From NCBI GenBank assembly GCA_026122225.1, contig JANEZZ010001666.1, positions 1-64,000 on the forward strand: a DNA stretch of 64,000 nt, in the 5' to 3' direction. The notes under the pieces are model-generated. The model had not been told where the DNA came from. It made no database searches and saw only the letters and a list, made by a program, of their open reading frames with translations. This DNA comes from Heloderma charlesbogerti (lineage: Eukaryota; Chordata; Lepidosauria; Squamata; Helodermatidae). Positions 55,445 through 64,000 of the stretch are shown here, piece after piece. The position numbers were made by a program, and so were the translations under genes. The stretch's first letter is position 1; every line of letters begins with the position of its first letter.

Positions 55445-56100
55445 TCAAAAGGCATTTACTATGCTTAGAAAAATCTCAAGTAACAATAGCTTTTTCCATC
55501 TTTGTCTCTGTTCCTTCTGCTTTGCTTTCCCATATACCCGCTCACCGTTCATCTTTTCCTTTAAATCCCTTTTTAGGACCCATTGCCTCACCAAGGCCTT
55601 TCCTGTACCACTCCTGTGACAGCTTACCAGTTCCTCCACAACTACCTAACTGTCTCCTGTCCCTCAATCTTTCACCTATCCTTTATTCCTATCCTAATTG
55701 TCTGTAGACTGTATATTCGTAAGTGGCCATGTTTCTCTGTATAGTCCCTAGCTAAACAATGGCCTTAAATAAATGTTAAATAAGACAAGGACTAGTAGTA
55801 GCTAGCGATCCTACCAAATCCCGTAATTAGTCAGCTCATTGACTGAAAGCTGTGTGTTCATAATGCCCACCTGTGTAACAAGCCTGGAGGTCTATTTAAT
55901 GAACTTCACTATGGTTTGTTATTCATTCCGGAACTTGGCTATGAGTTTTTGGCACATGCAAAGTTGCATCTAGACACTGCCATTTCTGTTCATGTGGAGA
56001 GTTGATTGGTCTAATCCTTTCCCCCCAAATATAAAGACATATTATATAAAGATGTCTCTTTCCCTGACAGTGCCAACTCCATCCCTGAGAGCAGGGGCTC
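55445..56100. other. unassigned non-coding sequence
   Basis: Pyrimidine-rich around 55500-55680. Nothing recognised. Confidence 0.35.
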
Positions 56101-56298
56101 TCATATCTCTGCACAGAAATACAGGAGGATGAGCTTGGTAGCCCCCTCGAGAACAACTGGGTTAAAATAAACGGAGCAAAGAATAAAAGGAACATGGTGG
56201 TCAGAGTCTACTACCAGCCACCCAATGAAGGAGACGACTAGGATTAAACTTTTGCAAAGCAAATAGCCAATGTTTCAAGGAAGCATGATGTAGTCATA

Positions 56299-56781
56299 AT
56301 GAGGGACTTCAATTTCCCCGATATTTGTTGGGAGACAAATTCTGCAAAACAGGGCCCCTCCAAGAGATTCCTGACTTGTGTTGCAGGTAACTTCCTCCTA
56401 CAGAAAGTAGAGGAAGGAACTAGAGGATCGTCTATCCTTGACTTGATCCTAACCAAGAGAGATGACATAGTGGATAAAGTAGCAGTTACAGGAACTCTGG
56501 GGGAAAGCGGCCATGTTGTGCTTGCATTCTTGGTTCTAAAGGAAGCAAAAGCTGAGTGTAGCCAAATGCTTACCCTGTATTTTAGGAAAGTCAATTTTAA
56601 TAAACTCAGAACAATGATAAGTAAGGTCCCATGGCAAGCGACTCTAATGAGAAAAGGAGTCCAAGATGGGTGGGCATTTTTAAAAAAGGAAATTCTCAAG
56701 GCACAATTACACACAATTCCAACAAGAATAAAAAGGTGGAAGACAACAGGAGAAGCCAATATGGCTTCACAAAAAGCTTAG
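56299..56781 (+). pseudogene. CR1 ORF2 endonuclease fragment
   Basis: The frame starts MRDFNFPDICWE, where the right-hand copy has MGDFNFPDICWE, so the GDFN motif of the APE-type endonuclease is altered (G to R). The later motif reads GESGHVV where the right-hand copy has GESDHVV; the Asp next to the catalytic His is replaced by Gly. Both changes predict an inactive nuclease. The upstream ITETWW part is missing. Confidence 0.75.
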
Positions 56782-57516
56782 AGATGACCTGAAAACAAAA
56801 AAGGACACATATAGGAAGTGGAAGGAAGGGCAAGCTACAAAGGAAGGGTACAGGCAGGTAGCACAGAATTGCAGGGATGGCATCAGGAAGACTAAAGCTG
56901 AGAATGAGCTGAGGTTAGCAAGGGATGCTAAAAGCAAGAAAAAGTCTTTCTTTAGCAATGTGCATAGTAAAAGACAAAGGAAAGAAATGGTGGTTCAGCT
57001 ATTAAATAAGGATGGCAAAATGATAATGGATGACAAGGAAAAGACAGAAGGGCTCCATTCCTACTTTGGCTGAGTCTTCTCCTGAAAGTGGCTCTATGAG
57101 CCCTCTGGCAAAGGTGAAGTACAGGCTGAAGGGGCAAGATGGCAGCTTGAGATCAATAGGCACATGGTCAAGGAACACCTAATTCTTTTGAATGAGTTCA
57201 AATCTCCAGGGCCAGATGAACTGCATCCTAGAGTAATAAAGGAACTGGCAGAAGAACCTTCAGAACCACTGTTTATTATCTTGAGAAATCATGGACGACG
57301 GGAGGAGGGCTAATGCTGTCCCTATCTTCAAAGAGGGTTCTAAAGGAAGCAAAAGCTGAGTGCTAAAAGCAAGCTTTCTTCAGCTATATTAAATATGGAT
57401 GGCAAAATGAAATCAGATGACAAGGAAAAGGCAGAAGTGCTCAGTTCCTACTTTGGCTCAGTCTTCTCCTGAAAGAGGGTCCATGGCAAAGGCGAAGAAC
57501 AGACTGAAGGGCAGGA

Positions 57517-58647
57517 TTGCAGCTTGAGATTGATAGGCATATGGTCAAGGAACACCTAATTATTTTGAATGAGTTCAGATCTCCAGGGCCAGATGAACTG
57601 CATCCTAGAGTAGTAATGGAACTGGCAGAAGAGCTCTCAGAACCACTGTCTATTCTCTTTGAGAAATTATGGAGGACGGGTGAAGTGCCAGATGATTGGA
57701 GGAGGTCTAATCTTGTCCCTAGCTTCCAAAAGGGCAAAAAAGGGGAACCTGGGAACTACAGACCAGGCAGTCTGACATCAATCCCTGGGAAAATTCTGGA
57801 GCAGATGATAAAGCAATCCATCTGTAAGCACCTTGAAAACAATGCAGTGATTACTCAAAGCCAACATGGATTTGTCAAGAACAAATCCTGCCAGATGAAT
57901 CTGATCTCATTTTTTTGATCAGGTCACCTCCCTTGTGGACTGTGGGAATGCTGTGGACAGAATATACCTCGACTTCAGCAAAGCTTTCGACAAAGTGCCC
58001 CATGATATCCTGATGAGCAAACGAGCTCAAAGTGGGCTAGATGAGACAACTATCAGGGAACCCACAGTTGGCTACAGAATCGGACTCAAAGAGTGCTTAT
58101 CAATGGGATACCCTCAAACTGGGGAGAGGTAACGAGCATGGTACCTCAGGGCTCAGTCCTGGCCCCAGTGCTCTTCAACATTTTTATTAATGACTTGGAG
58201 GAGGAGGTACAGGGAATGCTGATCACATTTGCAGATGACATAAAATTGGGCGGGATAGCTAATACCCTGGAAGACAGAAACAAAATTCAAGATGGTCTTG
58301 ATAGGATGGAGTGCTGGGCAGAAAACAACAGAATGACATTTAATAGGGATAAATGCCAAGTTCTGCACCTAGGAAAAAGAAACCAAATGCACAGTTACAA
58401 GATGGGCAATACGTGGCTCAACAATACTGCAAGTGAGAAGAATCTTGGAATTGTTGTCGATCACAAGCTGAATATGAGCCAACAATGTGATGTGGCTGCA
58501 AAAAAGGCCAATGCTCTTTTGGACTTCATTCATAGAAGTATAGCTTCCAAATCCTGTGACGTTCTAGTTCCCCTCTATTCAGCACTGGTTAGGCCTCATC
58601 TGGAGTACTATGTCCAGTTCTGGGCACCAGACAAACTGGAGAGTTAG
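57517..58647 (+). pseudogene. CR1 ORF2 reverse transcriptase, frameshifted
   Basis: Three overlapping frames make one RT. 57517-57918 holds SPGPDELHPRVV, WRTGEVPDDWRRSN and SQHGFVKNKSC. 57935-58132 holds IYLDFSKAFDKVPHDIL (motif A). 58093-58647 holds PQGSVLAPVLFNIFINDLEE and FADDIKLGG (catalytic FADD near 58229). The first break is a run of seven T at 57909-57915 where the right-hand copy has six. The second lies near 58085. Downstream, after a stop at 58648, conserved ILARFWLNI-type C-terminal text continues to about 59010. Not functional. Confidence 0.8.
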
Positions 58648-59099
58648 CAGAGGAGAGCAACAAAGATGATCTGGAGACTGGCAACAAAGCCTTATGAGGA
58701 GAGACAGAAAGAACTGGGTATGTTTAGCCTTTAGGTGAGAAAACTGAGGGGAGATATGATAGCACTCTTCAAGTACTTGAAAGGTTGTCACAAAGAGGAA
58801 GGCCAGCATCTCTTCTCGATCATCCCAGGGTGGACATGGAATAATGGGCTCAAGTTACAGCAAGCCAGATTCTGGCTGAACATCAGAAGAAACCTCCCAA
58901 CTGTTAGAGCAATACGACAATGGGACCAATTACCTACAGAGGTGGTGGGCTGTCCCACACTGGAGGCATCCAAGATGAGGTTGGACAGCCATTTGTCAGG
59001 GATTCTCTGACTTGGATTCCTGCATTGAGCAGGGGGTTGGACTTGATGGTCTTGTAGGCCCCTTCCAACCCTACTATTCTATGATCCTATGATTCTATA

Positions 59100-59600
59100 T
59101 TTGCACAGAGGTGGTGATGGTGGCAGTGGTGGTGACAGGGAGGGTGGGAGGGCAGTGCCATGGCTCCCTGAAAAGGTGGAATTGGGGCAGCTGGTTGATG
59201 TCGGACCAGAGTCCAGAGGGCCGAGCAGACGAAACCTCATTGAGCTCCATCCCCAACCAGATTGCTCCAATATCTCTATTCCAAACCAATCAATGAGAAA
59301 AAATTGAGATTTGAACTCCTTCTACAAACCAATCATGTTTGAAGAAACAGGCACATAGGTTGCTAGCCACCCTCTTGTTCAATTTTTCTTTCTCACTCAT
59401 GGCTTGGTCTCTTATTAGCTCAATCAATGCCATCTCTCTCATTATCTCAGATTGAATCAGTCATACAGGACATTTTCCTGTTTGGTAAGGAAAAATTTAC
59501 TTTAGTGGGTGCTAGTTTGAGAGGGATACTGCAAAGGGAATCCAAGAAGGAGGAGGTCTTTAGTGGAGGGCACAACTTTGGGCAGCTGGCTGACATGGAG
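59100..59600. other. unassigned non-coding sequence
   Basis: Small overlapping frames on both strands at 59080-59310 have no recognisable domain. Confidence 0.3.
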
Positions 59601-59604
59601 GAGA

Positions 59605-59949
59605 GCATGGATTAAGTAGATGGAGAAGATAGCTTGTTCTTTACTTGGAGAGTAATTTCTGGAACACAATACATTCTATTGCTCATGGTGAGTAAACACA
59701 GGCAGGCCATGTGGAAACAACCAATCAGGAAGGCGAACACAATGTAGTGACACATGATGTCATGACATATTACATGGTTCAAAACTACATCTCCCAAGAT
59801 GCACTTTGATAATGTGCATGCATAAAAACTCATATATACTGAACGATATCTTGAACTAATGGTGAACTCTCATCCGAGATTAGACCGATGAAATTTGTCA
59901 CTTTCCAAGGAAATAAAAAATTCAATTGGGGTAAATTCGCCCATTACTA
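59605..59949 (+). mobile_element. hAT-like element N, copy 2
   Basis: The right end AATTCGCCCATTACTA matches the inward end at 28733. Shared blocks: GTGAGTAAACACA, AAACAACCAATCAGGAAGG, CATGATGTCATG and CTTTCCAAGGAAATAA. The left boundary is approximate. A (CAG)n run follows at 59950-59975. Confidence 0.5.
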
Positions 59950-60173
59950 GCAGCAGCAGCAGCAGAAGCAGCAGCTTGAATGGATATTTGCAGTGTTGAC
60001 CCCTCCAGATGCCATAGGAGGAGCCATCTCTATGGCCTGGGGGGCAAAAGTGTTGACCTGTGGGAAATATGTAACAGTAACAACATGTAAGGCCTAGGGA
60101 GTGGACTCTCCCGCCGACAACCCTTCAGCAATCACCTCTGCCTTAAAAAACAAAACATTATTTTATGAAGATT

Positions 60174-60262
60174 TAGGCTGAAATCCTAAGCACTCTTCTT
60201 AGGGAGCCAGCCCATTGAGCTCAGTAGGACTTAATTCTGAGTAAACATATTTAAACTGCATG
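60174..60262 (+). repeat. CAATCCTAT-family unit
   Basis: GCTGAAATCCTAAGCACT, CATTGAGCTCAGTAGGACTT and TTCTGAGTAAAC. Confidence 0.45.
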
Positions 60263-60528
60263 CCCCCGAATTGCTTCTTTTCTTATTCCTTCTTATCTCC
60301 CCCCCTCCCCTTGCATTAGGCTGTAGTAGGCCTGGAGACCAAGACTCTATTGTTGTTTTTAATCTTTGTAGTACACCTAGAAAAATTTAGGGTCTGGATG
60401 AGGATGATAATTACAGTTACAACAGAGCATACTGAACACAATCAGTTTCTTGTCACTGAAGCTCCAGGCTCCCTCCTTCACAGATGAAGCAGAATGTTTT
60501 TTCTCTTAAATATAAAGACTTCTAGAAT

Positions 60529-60579
60529 TTCTTCTTCCTCTTCCTCTTCCTCTTCCTCTCCTCCTCCTCCTCCTCCTCC
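60529..60579. repeat. (TTCCTC)n/(CTC)n simple repeat
   Basis: Hexamer units passing into trinucleotide units. Confidence 0.9.
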
Positions 60580-60867
60580 AATATTAGAGGGATTATACCT
60601 CTAATATTGTGCATATTTAGCTTTCCCAGCTCCAAACTGCGCATATTTGAAGATGCACATTTTTTTAACTTCCTGTTTTACACAGGAATCAAAGGCGCGA
60701 AAATGGCGGTGCTTACCGCATGAGTTTACGGTGAGTACAAGGGAGCACTAGCAGGCACAAGCAGGGGGCAAACAAGGACAGCGTCTCGGTGGGCACAGTT
60801 TGGGGGTCACAGGCAGGGGTTGCTTGATGAATTCCCGAACCCCGAACTGTGCTCGCGACATCCCTAA
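60580..60867 (-). mobile_element. hAT-like element T, right end recognised
   Basis: It ends TGTGCTCGCGACATCCCTA, which reads TAGGGATGTCGCGAG inward. Near the left edge a hairpin (CAATATTAGAGG and CCTCTAATATTG) surrounds GATTATA. The left terminus is uncertain. Confidence 0.4.
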
Positions 60868-60869
60868 TT

Positions 60870-61395
60870 GGGACAGTGTCTTTTGCAGCACCTCTTCCAG
60901 CTCCTTTTTCCTATATCTTTGTACCTCCAAGTCGTTTGTTATTTGTATTTGATTAGATTCTATCTCTCCTTTCCATACCTTTTCAAACTAACATAGCTTT
61001 TCCTTGCAAATTTCTGTCATGCTCCCCCTCCCCCACCATTCCTGTGTTTGTTTGTTTATCTCGATTTTGGACTCCGGAAAAGGCTACATTTGTTGTGTAA
61101 TGTCAACCCCTACTTCTGCTTTCTCAGTTCTATTTTCTTGTCGTTTTTGTCAGTCAATTGTGTCTCTGTTAGATTTTTACAAATACAGTCTTATTTAGAA
61201 TTTTAAAAACAGACATTGACTTCTGGGCATGTTCCCCTCACCCCCAACTTTTAAGTCACATTCAGGAGTTCAGTTTTTTCTTTCTTTCTAAATCCTTAAA
61301 GAAAGACATATTATAGCAGCCTATGTGTGTAGTGTTTGTTCCCCCACCCCCATGCTGAAGTGAACCGTCTTGTGTCTTCTCTGTGTTGATCCTCC
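60870..61395. other. unassigned non-coding sequence
   Basis: Nothing recognised. Confidence 0.35.
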
Positions 61396-61401
61396 CAAAA
61401 C

Positions 61402-61860
61402 TAGGGATGTCAGAGAATTTCGCCACGAATCTCAGGGAGGCCAAATGCCAGCGCATTCGGCCCCCTGAAATCAGTGGCGAAACGGTCTGCCCCCCCACCC
61501 CCCCGGGACGGGACTTACCTTGGGCGAATCTTCCTGGCAGCGGCGGCCATTTGCATATGCGCATTTTTTGTTTGTTTTTTACTCAGCCGTGATAGGCTAC
61601 GTAAACATTTACGTAGCCTATCACGGCTGACTGCAGGGACACAAACGGCGGCGGCTATGGCCGCCGCCATTTGCGGAGCCCGCCGGCCAGGATTTGGGGC
61701 GGGAGGGACAGAGCGCCTCCCCCCCCGGCCAGAATTTCGGAGGGGAGGGGCAGAGTGCCTCCCCCCTGGCCAGAATTTCGGGGGGAGGGACGGAGCGCCT
61801 CCCCCCCACCTCGAATAACATTTCGTTAAAAGGTAAGTGACTTTACATCGTACATCCCTA
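61402..61860 (+). mobile_element. palindromic-core hAT-like element, copy E
   Basis: The ends are TAGGGATGTCAGAGAATTTC and ATCGTACATCCCTA. The flanks are identical 8-mers, CCCAAAAC (61394-61401 and 61861-61868). It has a single module palindrome (61585-61627), then an alternate palindrome with AAACGGCGGCGGCTATGGCC and GCCGCCATTTGCG. Beyond it is a small tandem of GGGGGAGGGACGGAGCGCCT-like units. At 459 bp it is the shortest complete member and the clearest reference for the family. Confidence 0.9.
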
Positions 61861-61922
61861 CCCAAAACAGAAATTAAAGAGGGTGTTTTTTTTTTTTTTA
61901 AGGGTTTGATTTGGCTGTTATA

Positions 61923-62218
61923 TAGGGGTGCACGAAAGTCACTTACCTGGTCTCGCAGCTTTTTGCGGTGGGGGGGAGGCGCTTCGCTGCTCCCCCCGCG
62001 AAGTTCAGGCCGGGGGGGAGGCTTCCCGCCTCGCCCGGCCGTAATTCAGGCGGGGGGGAGGCTTCCCGCCTCGCCCGGCCGAAATTCAGGCTGGGGAGGA
62101 GGCGCCTCGCCTCGCCCGGCCGCGAAATAAAAAGTTAAAAAAACAAACTAAAAAAATAAACTAGAAAAATAAAATAAATAAACTAGAAAAATAAAATAAA
62201 TAAAAAGTTAAAAAATTT
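61923..62218 (-). mobile_element. palindromic-core family element F, truncated
   Basis: TAGGGGTGCACGAAAGTCAC followed by TTACCTGGTCTCGCAGC matches the right end of copy B inward. It continues with a GC-rich block containing three units built on GGCTTCCCGCCTCGCCCGGC, then an A-rich tract. The expected palindromic core is not reached because the CR1 begins at about 62222. Any remaining part would lie beyond the CR1. Confidence 0.65.
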
Positions 62219-62221
62219 TCC

Positions 62222-64000
62222 CAGAGTATGGGAAACAAACAGAACGAACTTGAACTCTTAATACAAGAGGGAAATTATGACCTGATAGGTATAACTGAGA
62301 CTTGGTGGGATGACTCTCATGACTGGAAGACAGCAATTGAAGGATATAACTTGTTCAAAAAGAACAGGAGGAACAGAAAGGGAGGTGGGGTTGCACTGTA
62401 TGTGAAAAATACATATCTCTGCACAGAAATACAGGAGGAGGAGCTTGGTAGCCCCATCGAGAGCATCTGGGTTGAAATAAATGGAGCAAAGAATAAAAGG
62501 AACCTGGTGGTCGGAGTCTACTACCGGCCACCCAATCAAGGAGAAGACAAGGATGAAACTTTTGAAAAGCAAATAGCCAATGTTTTAAGGAAGCATGATG
62601 TAGTAGTAATGGGGGACTTCAATTTCCCCGATATTTGTTGGGAGACAAATTCTGCAAAACATGGCCCCTCCAGGAAATTCCTGACTTGTGTGGCGGATAA
62701 CTTCCTCCTACAGAAAGTAGAGGAAGGAACTAGAGGATCGGCTATCCTTAACTTGATCCTAACCAACAGAGATGACTTAGTGGATAAAGTAGCAGTTACA
62801 GGAACTCTGGGGGAAAGCGACCATGTTGTACTTGAATTCTTGATTCTAAGGGAAGCAAAAGCCGAGTGTAGTCAAACGCGTACCCTGGATTTTAGGAAAG
62901 CTGATTTTCATAAACTCAGAACAATGATCAGTAAGGTCCCATGGCAAGTGACTCTAACGAGAAAAGGAGTCCAAGATGGGTGGGAGCTTTTAAAAAAGGA
63001 AATTATCAAGGCACAATCACAAACAATTCCAACAAGAAGAAAAGGTGGAAGACAACAGAAGAAGCCAATGTGGCTTCACAAAAAGCTTAGGGATGACCTG
63101 AAAACAAAAAAGGACACATATAGGAAGTGGAAAGAAGGCCAAGTAACAAAGGAATAGTACAGGCAGATAGCACAGAATTGCAGGGATGGCATCAGGAAGG
63201 CTAAAGCTGAGAATGAGCTGAGGTTAGCAAGGGATGTTAAAAACAACAAAAAGGCTTTCTTCAGCTACGTGCATAGTAAAAGGCAGAGGAAAGAAATGGT
63301 GGTTCAGCTATTAAATAAGGATGGCAAAATGATAACAGATGACAAAGAAAAGGCAGAGGTGCTCAATTCCTACTTTGGCTCAGTCTTCTCCCAAAACAGG
63401 GTCTATGACCCCCCTGGCAAAGGCGAAGTACAGGCTGAAGGGGCAGGATTGCAGCTTGAGATCGACAGGCATATGGTCAAGGAACACCTCATTACTTTGA
63501 ATGAGTTCAAATCTCCAGGGCCAGATGAACTGCATGCTAGAGTAATAAAGGAACTGGCAGAAGAACTCTCAGAACCGCTGTCTATTCTCTTTGACAAATC
63601 ATGGAGGACGGGGGAAGTGCCAGATGACTGGAGGAGGGCTAACGTTGTCCCTATCTTCCAAAAGGGTAAAAAGGAGGAACCTGGGAACTACAGACCAGTC
63701 AGTCTGACATCAATCCCTGGGAAAATTCTGGAGCAGATCATAAAGCAATCCATCTGGAAGCACCTTGACAACAATGCCATGATTACTCGAAGCCAACATG
63801 GATTTGTCAAAAACAAGTCCTGCCAGACAAATCTGATCTCATTTTTTGATCAAGTCACCTCCCTTGTAGACCGTGGGAATGCTGTAGACATGATATACCT
63901 CGACTTCAGCAAAGCTTTCGACAAAGTGCCCCATGATATCCTGATGAGCAAACTAGCTCGAAGTGGGCTAGATGAAACAACGATCCAGTGGATCCACAGT
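62222..64000 (+). mobile_element. CR1 LINE, young copy, continues past the window
   Basis: It begins in or just before ORF2 and runs to the last base. It shares its subfamily with the CR1 at 56103 but is far less damaged. The left edge abuts the A-rich part of element F. Confidence 0.9.
62228..64000 (+). pseudogene. CR1 ORF2 (endonuclease and reverse transcriptase), one visible stop
   Basis: ORF2 encodes the nuclease and polymerase for CR1 target-primed retrotransposition. The ATG at 62228 opens MGNKQNELE. The APE-type endonuclease motifs follow: ITETWW (Glu24), GDFN (Asp130) and SDHV (His199). A single TAG at 63155-63157 (codon 310) breaks the frame; the copy at 56103 has GGG there. The same frame is then open to the end of the window through SPGPDELHAR, WRTGEVPDDWRRAN, PVSLTSIPGKILEQ, SQHGFVKNKSCQTN and YLDFSKAFDKVPHDIL (RT motif A, Asp559). 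The FADD box would lie beyond 64000. No frameshift is seen. Product dead unless the stop is an error or is read through. Confidence 0.9.

Larger units (their letters stand above)
56103..59098 (+). mobile_element. CR1 LINE, decayed, with internal partial duplication
   Basis: It begins within the endonuclease domain (aligned with 62411 of the right-hand copy) and runs to the CR1 3' end, with ATTCTATG and ATCCTATG units at 59076-59098. About 57060-57335 and 57405-57710 both match the same stretch of CR1 ORF2. The text between is a deletion joint: AAGGAAGCAAAAGCTGAGTG (ORF2 about 56540) runs directly into CTAAAAGCAAG (about 56928). This is either a second CR1 copy abutting the first or a duplication with deletion. 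Confidence 0.8.

Noticed and set aside
55396..55707. 103-codon Ser/Pro/Leu-rich frame
   Set aside because: Begins in a CR1 3' end and continues through a pyrimidine-rich stretch; no family recognised.

Overview
This is vertebrate nuclear DNA, most likely from a lepidosaurian reptile (a squamate, with tuatara as the main alternative). I recognise no host protein-coding gene, rRNA, tRNA gene or CRISPR array. The lineage call is an inference from repeat content. There is a nearly open CR1 LINE, L2 LINEs whose reverse transcriptase C-terminus is still readable, tRNA-derived and 5S rRNA-derived SINEs that share an L2-like 3' tail, and many short non-autonomous DNA transposons. I found no Alu, L1 or clear Bov-B sequence.

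Layout. 0-9 kb: hAT-like and other MITEs, two tRNA-SINEs, one unassigned reading frame with a possible splice acceptor, an L2 on the minus strand and an LTR-like segment. 9-12.8 kb: a foldback-like hairpin element, an 882-bp hAT-like element with GC-rich trinucleotide arms, and a MITE. 13-22 kb: mostly unassigned sequence with a long TG/CT simple repeat and several MITEs. 22.5-25.7 kb: a three-level nest of DNA transposons, then a degenerate tandem array split by a PIF/Harbinger-like MITE. 28.7-32.1 kb: a four-level retrotransposon nest (CR1, SINE, L2, SINE). 33-41.7 kb: a dense run of hAT-like elements with palindromic cores, with L2 fragments and a tRNA-Ala SINE between them. 43-50.3 kb: a 5S-derived SINE, a nest of L2 copies, and the largest palindromic-core element. 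51.7-56 kb: further palindromic MITEs and a CR1 3' end. 56.1-59.1 kb: a decayed CR1. 61.4-62.2 kb: two more palindromic-core elements. 62.2 kb to the end: a CR1 ORF2 with one visible stop codon, running off the window.

The strongest unusual signal is a set of hAT-like non-autonomous elements. They share short termini (TAGGGATGT...) and generate 8-bp target duplications. Inside, however, they carry very different, highly symmetric palindromic cores. The commonest core module is about 43 bp built on GTGATAGGCTACGTA and its complement. It occurs at least eleven times in five elements and alternates with a second palindrome built on AAATGGCGGCGGC. In one copy both arms carry the same changes, so the symmetry appears to be maintained by copying one arm onto the other.

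The elements do not form an operon or pathway. CR1 and L2 encode the enzymes for their own retrotransposition. The SINEs carry pol III heads and an L2-like tail, so they were probably mobilised by L2. No transposase that could move the hAT-like elements is visible here. All coordinates come from reading by eye; ends without a stated target duplication are approximate.
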